Of a stretch of 47,449 nucleotides of DNA, positions 1 through 8,195 are shown in pieces; position 1 is the stretch's first letter; each line of letters begins with the position of its first letter. The DNA comes from an uncultured Eubacterium sp. (GTDB lineage Bacteria > Bacillota > Clostridia > Lachnospirales > Lachnospiraceae), in contig CAKRFN010000018.1 of NCBI GenBank assembly GCA_934320655.1, positions 1-47,449 of the forward strand, written 5' to 3'. The notes under the pieces are model-generated. The model did no database searches. It worked only from the letters and a program-made list of their open reading frames with translations, and was not told the DNA's origin. Both the position numbers and the translations under genes were made by a program.

Positions 1-75
1 GGTGGGTATAGCGCAGTTGGTTAGCGCGCCAGATTGTGGCTCTGGAGGCCCAGGGTTCGAATCCCTGTATCCACC
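1..75 (+). tRNA. tRNA-His (GTG)
   Basis: The cloverleaf folds cleanly. The anticodon stem CCAGA/TCTGG encloses loop TTGTGGC (anticodon GTG), and the T arm is CAGGG-TTCGAAT-CCCTG. Position 1 is the encoded G-1 typical of tRNA-His; it pairs with the discriminator C at 75, and this register gives the standard T8-A9. CCA is not encoded. It is the first of three tRNA genes in a row, so the promoter probably lies outside the window. Confidence 0.95.
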
Positions 76-132
76 TTCTGAGCAATCAGTTTTGGTAGCT
101 GGAATGCGGTGTTAGTGTCTGGCAGTTTATGA

Positions 133-204
133 TGGGCTATCGCCAAGCGGTAAGGCACAGGACTTTGACTCCTGCATTCACCAGTTCGAATCTGGTTAGC
201 CCAG
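133..204 (+). tRNA. tRNA-Gln (TTG)
   Basis: The acceptor stem TGGGCTA (133-139) pairs with TAGCCCA (197-203), with discriminator G204. The anticodon stem CAGGA/TCCTG holds loop CTTTGAC (anticodon TTG), and the T arm CCAGTTCGAATCTGG is intact. The U1-A72 first pair is typical of bacterial tRNA-Gln. Confidence 0.95.
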
Positions 205-237
205 GTTAGTGAGTAATCACACAATTCAATAGGATAT

Positions 238-310
238 GGGATACTAGCTCAGTTGGTAGAGCACTTGACTTTTAATCAAGTTGTCGGGGGTTCGAATCCC
301 CCGTGTCTCA
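238..310 (+). tRNA. tRNA-Lys (TTT)
   Basis: The acceptor stem GGGATAC (238-244) pairs with GTGTCTC (303-309), with one G-T pair and discriminator A310. The anticodon stem CTTGA/TCAAG encloses CTTTTAA (anticodon TTT), and the T arm CGGGGGTTCGAATCCCCCG is perfect. It is the last tRNA of the cluster, directly followed by a terminator. A damaged copy of its 3' half lies about 100 bp downstream, which suggests use as an integration site. Confidence 0.97.
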
Positions 311-312
311 TT

Positions 313-348
313 AAAAAACGAGATAGGATTTTTCCTATCTCGTTTTTT
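313..348 (+). terminator. Intrinsic terminator after the tRNA cluster
   Basis: A perfect 16-bp inverted repeat (313-328 with 333-348, TTTT loop) has A6 on its left arm and T6 on its right arm, so it can work in both directions. It ends the tRNA-His-Gln-Lys transcript. Its core GATAGGA/TCCTATC recurs in two other intergenic palindromes of the window (12688 and 31341). Confidence 0.85.
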
Positions 349-381
349 AATGAGACATGTGATAGAAACAACGACAACTTG

Positions 382-520
382 TTGTCGGGGGGCGCTAGAC
401 GTCCAGTGGACGTCTGTTTAGCGCCGACCAGAGCGAAGCGTAGAGTCGAATCCCCCGTGATAAATGCTCCACTGGAGCATTTAAGGGTCAGACCCTCCTC
501 CCGTGTTTCATTAAAAAACC
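382..520 (+). repeat. Degenerate direct copy of the tRNA-Lys 3' end, interrupted by palindromes (old att site)
   Basis: Three blocks repeat the end of tRNA-Lys and its flank in the same order: TTGTCGGGGG (382-391, as 281-290), GTCGAATCCCCCGTG (445-459, as 292-305 with a small change) and CCGTGTTTCATTAAAAAAC (501-519, as the tRNA tail plus flank). Between them sit two insertions, 392-444 and 460-500, made largely of hairpins: GGCGCT/AGCGCC around a 19-nt palindrome at 397-415, a 21-nt palindrome at 462-482, and GGGTCAGACCC at 485-495. No D arm or anticodon arm is present, so this is not a tRNA gene. A duplicated tRNA 3' end is the usual mark of site-specific integration. Confidence 0.7.
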
Positions 521-556
521 TTTTAAAAAGCAGATGTCTCAAAAATGTCTCATATT

Positions 557-790
557 TCACAGTGCGAGTGCAGACTCCGGTGTGCTTGACACATCCTCCT
601 TTTCCTTAACAATATGATTGTAAACATCTAGCACGACATGTTCAGTATCGCCCATCAGAGCGGCGGTCTTCGGAAACATTTTTGTTCCGCCTGCGGCAGC
701 GTTCATCTTGCGTATGATTGATGCCCACATTTTATCGTAGCTTGATTTTGCGATGTGAGAACAGTTGGCTCCGGAGTGTGTTTTCGCCAC
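557..790 (-). pseudogene. Remnant of a phage/ICE-type tyrosine integrase (C-terminal part)
   Basis: The 77-codon open frame reads like the end of a clostridial tyrosine recombinase. It has a segment like KSSYDKMWASIIRKMN, then the box ALMGDTEHVVLDVYNHI, whose tyrosine would be the nucleophile. The part that normally lies between these segments, with the catalytic R-H-x-x-R box, is missing, and an in-frame stop lies just before residue 1. It is therefore both N-terminally truncated and internally deleted. Its place beside a duplicated tRNA-Lys end fits the decayed integrase of an element that used this tRNA. Family assignment is by motif memory, without a search. Confidence 0.6.
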
Positions 791-866
791 TTATTGACAA
801 AAATAACAAAAAATGTATACATATTGATATCTATTTGTTGAAATCGACTATACTCAAACTTTTTTA

Positions 867-875
867 TGATATAAT
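867..875 (+). promoter_or_regulatory. Extended -10 promoter upstream of the structured segment before cas3
   Basis: TG at 867-868, one base, then TATAAT at 870-875 is a perfect extended -10 box. No convincing -35 is seen, which such promoters tolerate. A transcript would start near 882, at the edge of the foldable segment. Confidence 0.5.
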
Positions 876-881
876 GAGCGC

Positions 882-1022
882 AGGCAATGAGCAGTGCCAG
901 TCGAGAATATGTAGCCCGATCATGCGTGCATGATGAGGGCTGCATATATCGAGAGTGATAGGGCGAATGCCCGGACATCGAGGAAAATCGAAGATTTTTC
1001 GAGATGCACTGCGAATGTTCTT
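882..1022 (+). ncRNA. Candidate structured RNA or 5' leader upstream of cas3
   Basis: GCAGTGC (891-897) can pair with GCACTGC (1006-1012) and enclose three hairpins. The first is ATATGTAGCCC (907-917) with GGGCTGCATAT (937-947), capped by ATCATG/CATGAT (919-924/929-934). The second is GGGC-GAAT-GCCC (961-972). The third is GGAAAATC-GAA-GATTTTTC (982-1000). The motif TCGAG stands at each junction (901, 949, 978, 999). No known RNA family is recognised and no clear reading frame explains the segment. It could be a free RNA, the cas operon leader, or a small hairpin-rich insertion. Confidence 0.4.
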
Positions 1023-1027
1023 ACACA

Positions 1028-1036
1028 TGATATAAT
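1028..1036 (+). promoter_or_regulatory. Extended -10 promoter for the cas operon
   Basis: TG (1028-1029), one base, TATAAT (1031-1036) repeats exactly the upstream box at 867-875. A start near 1043 would leave a leader of about 40 nt before the cas3 ribosome site GAGGAG. The -35 region is poor. Confidence 0.5.
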
Positions 1037-1084
1037 AAATACAGATATATGTTTATTTGTTCAAAGATCTTAGAGGAGATAGTA

Positions 1085-3211
1085 ATGAAAGAGGAAGCAT
1101 CGGCATATCTGGCACATATTGCGAAGGATGGTCGTGTGCAGACCGTCCGGGAGCATGCCGAGGGAACGGCGCAGCTGGCGGCTGATTTTGCAGCAGGATT
1201 TGGCATGCAGGAGGAGGCTGGTTATATCGGACAAATGCATGATATTGGAAAATTTTCTGCAGCATTCCAGAAAAGATTGCTGGGAGGACCGCGTGTCGAC
1301 CATGCTACAGCAGGAGCCTTTGAAGCGCAAAAAAATAGAAAAATAGCGGCTGCGTTTTGTATTGCAGGGCACCATAGTGGTTTGCCGGACGGTGGGACGC
1401 GTGCGGATGTGGAAGGCACGACGCTGCTTGCCCGACTGAATCGTGCAAAGCGTGGTGAATTGGAAAATTATGATCCGTGGAAAGCGGAGATACATCCGAA
1501 GGATTTTAAGCCGTTTGTATCGGATGATGTTCAGGAGCTGTTTTTTAGGATCAAAATGCTCTATTCCTGTCTGGTGGATGCTGATTTTTTAGATACGGAG
1601 CGTTTTATGAATGGGGCGGAGCGTCGTTCAAAGAAATTTTGTGTGGAGGAGCTGACACAGGCGTTAGATGCCTATATCAAACCGTGGTTTCCGCCGAAGA
1701 CGACACTGAATCAGCTGCGCTGTGAGATATTGGAGACTGTGATGCGGGAGGGTGCGGACAGCCCTCCCGGTATATTTTCGCTGACAGTTCCGACCGGAGG
1801 CGGGAAAACGGTGGCTTCTTTGGCATTTGCCATCCGGCATGCAAGGGCGAATGGCTTAAAGCGAATCATTTATGTGATCCCATATACCTCGATTATCGAA
1901 CAGACCGCAGAGGTGTTTCGGACGATTGTAGGAAACGAGAATGTGTTAGAGCATCATTCCGGGGTCGAGATAAAAGAAGATGAGGATTCACTTATTTTTA
2001 TGAAAGCGACAGAAAACTGGGACATGCCGATCATCGTGACGACAGCGGTGCAGTTTTTTGAATCGTTTTATAAAAATAGATCGTCAAACAGCAGAAAACT
2101 TCATAATGTTGCAAACAGTGTCGTGATCTTTGATGAGGCACAGATGCTGCCGGTTCCATTCATCCGACCGTGTGTGAAGATTATGACAGAGCTGGTAAAA
2201 CATTACGGGGCTTCTATTGTTCTGTGTACGGCAACACAGCCTGCTTTAGGACCTATTTTGAAAGAATTTATGCCAGAGGCAGATTGTATCGAGCTATGTC
2301 CGGATCAATTATTTGAACAATCTGTTTTTGTGCGGGTGCAATACCGTCAGAGAGGATTGCTCAGCGAGGAAGCGCTTGCCGCAGAGCTGAATGGAAACAA
2401 GCAGGTGTTGTGTATCGTAAACAGCAGAAAGGCGGCGCAAAGCATTTACAGCCAGCTGGATGCAGAGGGCAGCTATCACTTATCGACGTTTATGTATCCT
2501 GAGCATCGCAGGCGGGCGTTGGAAAAGATCAAAAAACGTCTGAAAGACGGACAGGCGTGCAGAGTTGTGTCAACGTCTTTGATCGAGGCAGGGGTAGATG
2601 TAGATTTTCCATGTGTCTACAGGCAGATGGCAGGGCTGGATTCTATGTTGCAGGCAGGTGGAAGATGCAATCGGGAAGGAGAAAGAGATCAGTCAGAGAG
2701 CGTTGTCCATGTGTTTGAGCTGCCATGCGGTTCACCGGAACTGTTTTCCATGCAGATCGCAGCGAGCAGGTATGTATTTGAAAATTTTGATGATATTGCA
2801 GGAAAAGCGGCAGTCAAAGCGTATTTTGAACAATTATTTTATCTGAAGGGGAAGGATGTGCTTGATCAGAAAAAGATTTTAGAACAGATCACGCAGAAAA
2901 AGTTCTGTTTTGAGACGATCGCAAAGCAGTTTCAGTTGATTGGAAATGACACGCGTACACTCTATATTCAGACACCTGACAATGAAAAAGAAATTGAGGC
3001 AGTAACATATGGATTTGCAAATAAACAGGACTTCCGCAGGCTTGGTTTATACAGTGTGAATCTGTATGACTATCAGTATCAGAAACTGTTACAATGTCAT
3101 GCAGTCAGGGATTTGGAAAATGGGGCAGGTGTATTGGTAGATACGAGTCTGTATTCTGAAGAAACAGGGCTGCAATTAGAAGTAGAGACAGGACAGGCAT
3201 TATTTATATGA
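1085..3211 (+). CDS. cas3: CRISPR-associated nuclease/helicase Cas3 (type I-C)
   Basis: Cas3 is the effector recruited by Cascade: its HD nuclease nicks the displaced strand and its SF2 helicase unwinds and degrades target DNA. The 708-residue protein has an N-terminal HD domain with H24, the H52-D53 pair followed by GK, H73 and H96-H97. The helicase part has Walker A TGGGKT (237-242), DEAQ (350-353), TATQ (382-385) and a late GGRCNREG motif. ATG 1085 was chosen over an upstream in-frame ATG at 1049 because GAGGAG lies just before it. It is the first gene of the operon; cas5c follows after 13 bp. All key residues are present, so it should be active. Confidence 0.95.
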   Translation: MKEEASAYLAHIAKDGRVQTVREHAEGTAQLAADFAAGFGMQEEAGYIGQMHDIGKFSAAFQKRLLGGPRVDHATAGAFEAQKNRKIAAAFCIAGHHSGLPDGGTRADVEGTTLLARLNRAKRGELENYDPWKAEIHPKDFKPFVSDDVQELFFRIKMLYSCLVDADFLDTERFMNGAERRSKKFCVEELTQALDAYIKPWFPPKTTLNQLRCEILETVMREGADSPPGIFSLTVPTGGGKTVASLAFAIRHARANGLKRIIYVIPYTSIIEQTAEVFRTIVGNENVLEHHSGVEIKEDEDSLIFMKATENWDMPIIVTTAVQFFESFYKNRSSNSRKLHNVANSVVIFDEAQMLPVPFIRPCVKIMTELVKHYGASIVLCTATQPALGPILKEFMPEADCIELCPDQLFEQSVFVRVQYRQRGLLSEEALAAELNGNKQVLCIVNSRKAAQSIYSQLDAEGSYHLSTFMYPEHRRRALEKIKKRLKDGQACRVVSTSLIEAGVDVDFPCVYRQMAGLDSMLQAGGRCNREGERDQSESVVHVFELPCGSPELFSMQIAASRYVFENFDDIAGKAAVKAYFEQLFYLKGKDVLDQKKILEQITQKKFCFETIAKQFQLIGNDTRTLYIQTPDNEKEIEAVTYGFANKQDFRRLGLYSVNLYDYQYQKLLQCHAVRDLENGAGVLVDTSLYSEETGLQLEVETGQALFI

Positions 3212-3224
3212 AAGGGGTGGTTAT

Positions 3225-3887
3225 GTGGCGATTCAATTAGAGGTTTGGGGGGATTATGCACTTTTTACAAGACCAGAGATGAAAGTGGAGCGTGTGTCTT
3301 ATGATGTCATCACGCCTTCTGCTGCAAGGGGCATTCTGGAGGCGATCTACTGGCATCCGGGGATGCGTTGGGTGATAGATCGCATACAGGTGTGTCAGCC
3401 GATTCGATTTACCAATATACGGCGGAATGAGGTCAAGGCGACCATTAGTGGCAGAGTGATGAAGACGGCTATGGAAAAGGGAAAAACGATTCCTTATCTG
3501 GATGCCTCCAAAGAGATCCAGCAGCGGGCATCACTTCTGTTGACGGATGTCCGGTATGTGATAACGGCACATTTTGATATGACAGAAAACGCTGCAGAGG
3601 GAGATAATCCGGGAAAGTTTCAGGATATTGTAAAAAGAAGGTTACAGAAAGGACAGTATTATCATCAGCCGTATTTCGGATGCAGGGAATTTCCGGTATA
3701 TTTTCAGGAAGCCACAGGAACGTATCCGTGTGTGGAAGAGCTGCGCGGGGAAAAGGATCTGGGATATATGCTGTATGATCTGGATTATTCAGACCCGGAG
3801 GATGTCAGACCAATGTTTTTCCGGGCAGTGATGAGAGATGGCGTGATCGTAGTCCCGCCTGTCACCAGCGAGGAGGTGATCGCTTGA
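3225..3887 (+). CDS. cas5c: Cas5c (Cas5d), crRNA-processing Cascade subunit
   Basis: In type I-C there is no Cas6; Cas5c cuts the pre-crRNA at the base of the repeat hairpin and stays on the 5' handle. The 220-residue protein opens with the typical Cas5 strand (IQLEVWGDYALFTRPE) and continues with the I-C specific motif YDVITPSAARGILEAIYW. The start is GTG 3225 behind AAGGGG; the overlapping ATG at 3223 is out of frame and soon stops. Its last codons overlap the start of cas8c by 4 bp, so the two are probably translationally coupled. Confidence 0.93.
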   Translation: MAIQLEVWGDYALFTRPEMKVERVSYDVITPSAARGILEAIYWHPGMRWVIDRIQVCQPIRFTNIRRNEVKATISGRVMKTAMEKGKTIPYLDASKEIQQRASLLLTDVRYVITAHFDMTENAAEGDNPGKFQDIVKRRLQKGQYYHQPYFGCREFPVYFQEATGTYPCVEELRGEKDLGYMLYDLDYSDPEDVRPMFFRAVMRDGVIVVPPVTSEEVIA

Positions 3888-5602
3888 TCTTACAGTCTCT
3901 TGTGAGCTATTACGAAGGATTGATGGCGCGTGGAGAGCTCGCGCCGGCCGGATGGAGCAGTGAGCGCGTCAGCTATGTGCTGGAGCTTGGTGAGGATGGG
4001 ACGCTGAAAACGATCGTGTCATCAAAATTGCTGGATGGTAAAAAAATGGTTCCGAAAAAAATGCGGGTGCCGACGCGGGTCAAGCGGTCTTCCGGTGTGG
4101 TACCTAATTTTCTGTGCGATCATGCGGGCTATTTTCTCGGGTTCGACAGTAAAGGAAATCCAAAGCGCTCGCGCGAGTGCTTCGAGGCGGCAGCACAGCT
4201 TCATCAAAAGCTATTGGCGGATGTTGACGATGAAGCTGCAACCGTGCTGCTAAAGTTTTTTGAGCAGTGGGATGTGGTGCATGCCTGCGAGCAGGAACAG
4301 ATACAGCAGTATAAGGAGGAGCTGCTCAAGGGAGAAAATCTGATCTTTTCTTATCATGGAACCTATTTGCAGGATATGCCCGTGATGCAGGGGGCATGGC
4401 AGAAGTATCTGTCAAAAGAAGATGATGAACAGCATGGCAGGTGTATGGTGACCGGAAAGGAAGACCGCATTGCCGTTTTGCATCCACTTGTTAAGGGAAT
4501 TAAAAATGCACAATCGAGTGGTGCATCGTTGGTATCCTATAATGCACCGGCGTTTTGTTCTTTTGGGAAAGAGCAGGGAAAGAACGCATCGGTCGGGGAA
4601 TATGCGGCGAATGCCTATGGGGAAGCATTAAAGCATCTGATCGAACAGATGTCCTTTCAACAATATATGGGAGATACGGCGGTTTTGTGCTATGCGTTAG
4701 ACGGTAACGACCAGTATGGCTCGGCATTTGATGAGTTTTTGTTTGGTTCGGAAGGGACATATACAGAGCAGGAATTAAATGATATGGTCATCCAGCTGTG
4801 TGAGGGAAAAAGCATCGCCTACAATCAAGAGCAATTAGACCCCACCATGCAGTTTTATATTTTGGGAATTGCACCTAATGCAGCGCGGCTTTCCGTCCGG
4901 TTTTTCTTTGCAGGCACCTTTGGCATGTTTGTGGAAAACATAAAACAGCATCAGGAGCGGTTGGAAATCGACCGTGGGAGCAGAGACAGCAGAAAAAATA
5001 TTCCTTTTTATGCTATTTTTAGGGAGACTTTCCGTGAAAACGGTAATGGTTCTCCGGTATTGGCAGGGGAGCTTACACGTGCGATCATCAACAACACAAA
5101 TTATCCGACAACGCTCATCAATGCGATTGACGTGCGAATCCGCGCTGACCATAAGATCAATGATGTGCGTGCGGCGATCATAAAAGCGTATTATTTAAAG
5201 AATCAAAATGTAGATGTACCAAAGGAGGTGTTGACTGTGGAACTAAACAAGGAAACGAAACATACGGCATATCAGCTGGGGCGTCTGTTTGCAGTGTTGG
5301 AGCAGATACAGGAATCGGCAAATCCGGGGATTTCAACTACGATCAAGGATAAATTTTTTGGAAGTGCATCAGCAATTCCGGCGACGACATTTCCGAATTT
5401 AATCAATCTCGCACAAAAGCATTTGCGGAAAATCGACGGCGGTCTGCGTGTGCATTATGAAAAGCAACTGAGCGAGATCATGGAAAAGATTGAGGATTTT
5501 CCGGCAACTTTAAATATGCCGCAGAGGGGAGCATTCCAACTTGGATATTATCATCAGGTTCAGGAACGGTATAAAAAGTCACAAAAGAAGGGGGAGGAAT
5601 AA
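3884..5602 (+). CDS. cas8c: Cas8c (Csd1), large Cascade subunit
   Basis: Cas8c recognises the PAM and triggers target unwinding and Cas3 recruitment in I-C Cascade; an internal start in some systems also yields a small Cas11 subunit. The 572-residue length and opening (ILQSLVSYYEGL) match the Csd1 family. The start is TTG 3884, placed 8 bp after AGGAGG and overlapping the cas5c stop (TTGA). Near 5221, AAAGGAGGTGTTGACTGTGG offers a strong in-frame internal ribosome site before a GTG, in the C-terminal third, the usual place for the separate Cas11c product; that product is inferred. cas7c follows after 3 bp. Confidence 0.92.
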   Translation: MILQSLVSYYEGLMARGELAPAGWSSERVSYVLELGEDGTLKTIVSSKLLDGKKMVPKKMRVPTRVKRSSGVVPNFLCDHAGYFLGFDSKGNPKRSRECFEAAAQLHQKLLADVDDEAATVLLKFFEQWDVVHACEQEQIQQYKEELLKGENLIFSYHGTYLQDMPVMQGAWQKYLSKEDDEQHGRCMVTGKEDRIAVLHPLVKGIKNAQSSGASLVSYNAPAFCSFGKEQGKNASVGEYAANAYGEALKHLIEQMSFQQYMGDTAVLCYALDGNDQYGSAFDEFLFGSEGTYTEQELNDMVIQLCEGKSIAYNQEQLDPTMQFYILGIAPNAARLSVRFFFAGTFGMFVENIKQHQERLEIDRGSRDSRKNIPFYAIFRETFRENGNGSPVLAGELTRAIINNTNYPTTLINAIDVRIRADHKINDVRAAIIKAYYLKNQNVDVPKEVLTVELNKETKHTAYQLGRLFAVLEQIQESANPGISTTIKDKFFGSASAIPATTFPNLINLAQKHLRKIDGGLRVHYEKQLSEIMEKIEDFPATLNMPQRGAFQLGYYHQVQERYKKSQKKGEE

Positions 5603-5605
5603 CAG

Positions 5606-6502
5606 ATGAGCGAGGTAATCAGAAACAGGTACGATTTTGTAGTTTTGTTTGATGTGGAAAATGGAAATCCAAACGGTGATCCGGATGCCGGAAATATGCC
5701 GAGAGTGGATGCGGAGACACAGCTTGGGCTGGTGACGGATGTATGTTTAAAGCGAAAAATCAGAAATTATGTGGAGATGGTCAAAGAAGATGCAGCGGGC
5801 TATCGCATTTATGTTAAAGATCATGCGATTTTAAACAAATGTGATGAGGAGGGATTTGCAGCGCTTGGTGTGACGGAGAGCAATGCAGCAGAAAAAAAGA
5901 AAAGTGATCCGGAGATTGATTTGAAAATTCAGGACTGGATGTGTAAAAATTTCTATGACATCCGCACGTTTGGCGCAGTCATGACGACGTTTAAGAAAGC
6001 AAAGTTAAATTACGGTCAGGTCAGAGGCCCGGTACAGCTTGGTTTTGCACGGAGTATTGAGCCGGTGCTCCCGCAGGAGATTACGATTACGCGTGTTGCG
6101 ATTACAAAGGAATCCGATGCACAAAAGAAAGCAAACGAGATGGGAAATAAGTATATCATTCCATACGGACTGTATCGGTGTGAGGGATTTGTATCGGCAA
6201 ATCTTGCCCGAAAAACAACCGGATTTTCGGAAGAAGATCTGGAACTTTTGTGGGATGCAATTTTAAATATGTTTGAAAATGACCATTCCGCGGCAAGGGG
6301 AAAAATGGCTGTGCGGAAGTTAATTATTTTTAAACACGATTCGGAATTGGGAAATGCATCGGCACATAAGTTATTTGATGCGGTACAGGTTAAAAGAGCT
6401 GAGGATGGGGCACAGTCACCGGCAAGGGCATATACGGATTACGTGGTTGCGATTGACAGGGAGAAGATTCCGCAGGGTGTATCTGTGATCGAAAGAGAGT
6501 AG
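5606..6502 (+). CDS. cas7c: Cas7c (Csd2), Cascade backbone subunit
   Basis: Cas7c forms the helical backbone that coats the crRNA spacer. The 298-residue protein shows the Csd2 signature near the N terminus (FDVENGNPNGDPDAGNMPR) and a mid-protein segment RTFGAVM typical of Cas7 RRM-type folds. The ATG at 5606 follows GGGGGAGGAAT. It lies between cas8c (3-bp gap) and cas4 (7-bp gap), in the standard I-C order. Confidence 0.95.
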   Translation: MSEVIRNRYDFVVLFDVENGNPNGDPDAGNMPRVDAETQLGLVTDVCLKRKIRNYVEMVKEDAAGYRIYVKDHAILNKCDEEGFAALGVTESNAAEKKKSDPEIDLKIQDWMCKNFYDIRTFGAVMTTFKKAKLNYGQVRGPVQLGFARSIEPVLPQEITITRVAITKESDAQKKANEMGNKYIIPYGLYRCEGFVSANLARKTTGFSEEDLELLWDAILNMFENDHSAARGKMAVRKLIIFKHDSELGNASAHKLFDAVQVKRAEDGAQSPARAYTDYVVAIDREKIPQGVSVIERE

Positions 6503-6509
6503 GCATTTG

Positions 6510-7178
6510 ATGTATCAGGAAGATGAGTATTTGATGTTATCGGGGTTGCAGCATTTTCGATTTTGCAGGCGGCAGTGGGCACTGATCCATGTGGAGCAGC
6601 AGTGGGCTGAAAACGGACGTACAACGGATGGAATGCTTTTTCATAAGAATGCGCATGATGCATCCAAAAAGGAAAAACGTGGGGATGTGATTACGATTCG
6701 AGGCTTGCAGGTGGCATCGGGTGAATTGGGTGTGCGTGGTATCTGTGATGTGGTGGAATTTCACCGTGAGGAAAACGGCATTTCGCTAGTTCATTATCCG
6801 GGTACATGGCAGCCGATTCCGATCGAGTATAAGACAGGGGCACCAAAGGAACATTTGGCAGATGAATTGCAGCTTTGCTGTCAGGCGATGTGTCTGGAAG
6901 AAATGCTTTTGTGTACGATTCCGATGGGGTATTTATTTTATGGAAGAACGAAACGCCGGGTGGAAGTGGCATTTACAGATTCATTGCGTCAGGAAGTGAA
7001 AAACTCTCTACAGGAAATGCATCATTATATGAAAGAAGGCTATACGCCAAAGCCGAAGCGTAAGAAGAGTTGTGGGGCATGTTCGCTGATTAACCTGTGT
7101 ATTCCGGCGTTGCCGGTAGAAAAGTCCGTCAATCAATACATAGATGAGGTGTTGGGAAACGATGCGAAAACTTCTTAA
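6510..7178 (+). CDS. cas4: Cas4 nuclease, spacer-acquisition factor
   Basis: Cas4 is a RecB-like nuclease with an iron-sulfur cluster that trims prespacers and checks the PAM together with Cas1-Cas2. The 222-residue protein has the four expected cysteines (C19 in FRFCRR and C188, C191, C197 in CGACSLINLC) and the nuclease motif with D80 and E106-Y-K108 (PIEYKTG). TTG 6507 directly before ATG 6510 is an alternative start; ATG is preferred. The ribosome site is weak, so coupling to cas7c is likely. The end overlaps cas1 by 17 bp. Confidence 0.93.
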   Translation: MYQEDEYLMLSGLQHFRFCRRQWALIHVEQQWAENGRTTDGMLFHKNAHDASKKEKRGDVITIRGLQVASGELGVRGICDVVEFHREENGISLVHYPGTWQPIPIEYKTGAPKEHLADELQLCCQAMCLEEMLLCTIPMGYLFYGRTKRRVEVAFTDSLRQEVKNSLQEMHHYMKEGYTPKPKRKKSCGACSLINLCIPALPVEKSVNQYIDEVLGNDAKTS

Positions 7179-8193
7179 TACATTGTATATCATGAACCCG
7201 GAGGCATATTTGGCGCTGGAGGGAGAAACGGTGCTGGTTGAAAATGGCGGAGAAAAGCTGGGGCAGTTTCCGTTGCATAATTTAGAACAGATCGTTTCGT
7301 TTTCGTATAAAGGGGCATCGCCTGCGCTGATGGGAAAATGTGTGGCATCCGATGTTGGAATGGCATTTTATACACCAAACGGAAGATTTCTTTGCAGGGT
7401 GGGAAATCAGGAGCGTGGAAATGTACTTCTCAGGAAACAGCAATATCAGCGCTCAGAGCAGGATGTGTATTGTACCGGGCTCGCAAAGAATTTTATCATA
7501 GGAAAGGTGTATAATGCGAGATGGTCTGTGAACCGCACACTGAGAGACCATGCGCTACGCGTGGACCAAGAAAAGTTAGAGCGTGTAATCGATCAATTGG
7601 ATTCCAATCTACAGATGATAAAAAATGGTGAAGATCTGGATGCGGTCCGGGGACTGGAGGGAGTTGCAGCAGCCTGCTATTTTTCCGTGTTTGACGACAT
7701 GATCTTAAATCAAAAAGAATCCTTTCATTTTGAGGGACGAAATCGCAGGCCACCGTTAGATAATGTCAATGCCATGCTGTCATTTGGTTATAGCCTGCTT
7801 GCGAATGAGTGTGCGCATGCGCTTCAGGGTGTGGGATTAGATCCGTTTGTCGGATTTATGCACAAAGACCGACCGGGCAGAAAATCGCTGGGACTCGATC
7901 TGATGGAGGAACTCAGACCATTAGTGGTTGATCGGTTTGTTTTGACGCTCATCAATAACAGGCAGATCAGAGGAACGCATTTTATAGCTACACAAAGTGG
8001 GGCGGTCGAGCTCATAGACGACGGAAGAAAGCTGTTTTTATCTGAATGGCAAAAACACAGGCAAAAAGAATTGCTGCATCCGTATTTAAAGGAAAAAATC
8101 AACTGGGGACTGGTTCCCCATGTTCAGGCACTTTTGCTCGCAAGGCATCTGCGTGGAGATATTGATGGATATCCGCCGTTTTTATGGAGGTAA
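7162..8193 (+). CDS. cas1: Cas1 integrase (type I-C)
   Basis: Cas1 integrates new spacers at the leader end of the array. The 343-residue protein has the metal-binding residues E166 (GLEG), H234 (GFMHKDRPGR) and E249 in the LDLMEELRP box, so it looks active. ATG 7162 was chosen because it gives the typical I-C N terminus MRKLLNTLYI; an upstream in-frame ATG at 7144 would add six residues with no better ribosome site. It overlaps cas4 by 17 bp and touches cas2. Confidence 0.95.
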   Translation: MRKLLNTLYIMNPEAYLALEGETVLVENGGEKLGQFPLHNLEQIVSFSYKGASPALMGKCVASDVGMAFYTPNGRFLCRVGNQERGNVLLRKQQYQRSEQDVYCTGLAKNFIIGKVYNARWSVNRTLRDHALRVDQEKLERVIDQLDSNLQMIKNGEDLDAVRGLEGVAAACYFSVFDDMILNQKESFHFEGRNRRPPLDNVNAMLSFGYSLLANECAHALQGVGLDPFVGFMHKDRPGRKSLGLDLMEELRPLVVDRFVLTLINNRQIRGTHFIATQSGAVELIDDGRKLFLSEWQKHRQKELLHPYLKEKINWGLVPHVQALLLARHLRGDIDGYPPFLWR

Positions 8194-8195
8194 CA

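Noticed and set aside
382..520. A possible fourth tRNA gene
   Set aside because: Only 3'-half fragments are present; there is no D arm or anticodon arm and the T arm is split by an insertion.
253..609. 118-codon plus-strand frame across tRNA-Lys and the att copy
   Set aside because: It runs through a tRNA gene, a terminator and palindromes, and has no ribosome site.
703..978. Open frames on both strands in the region before cas3
   Set aside because: They cross the promoter boxes and the folded segment, lack ribosome sites and show no protein-like composition.
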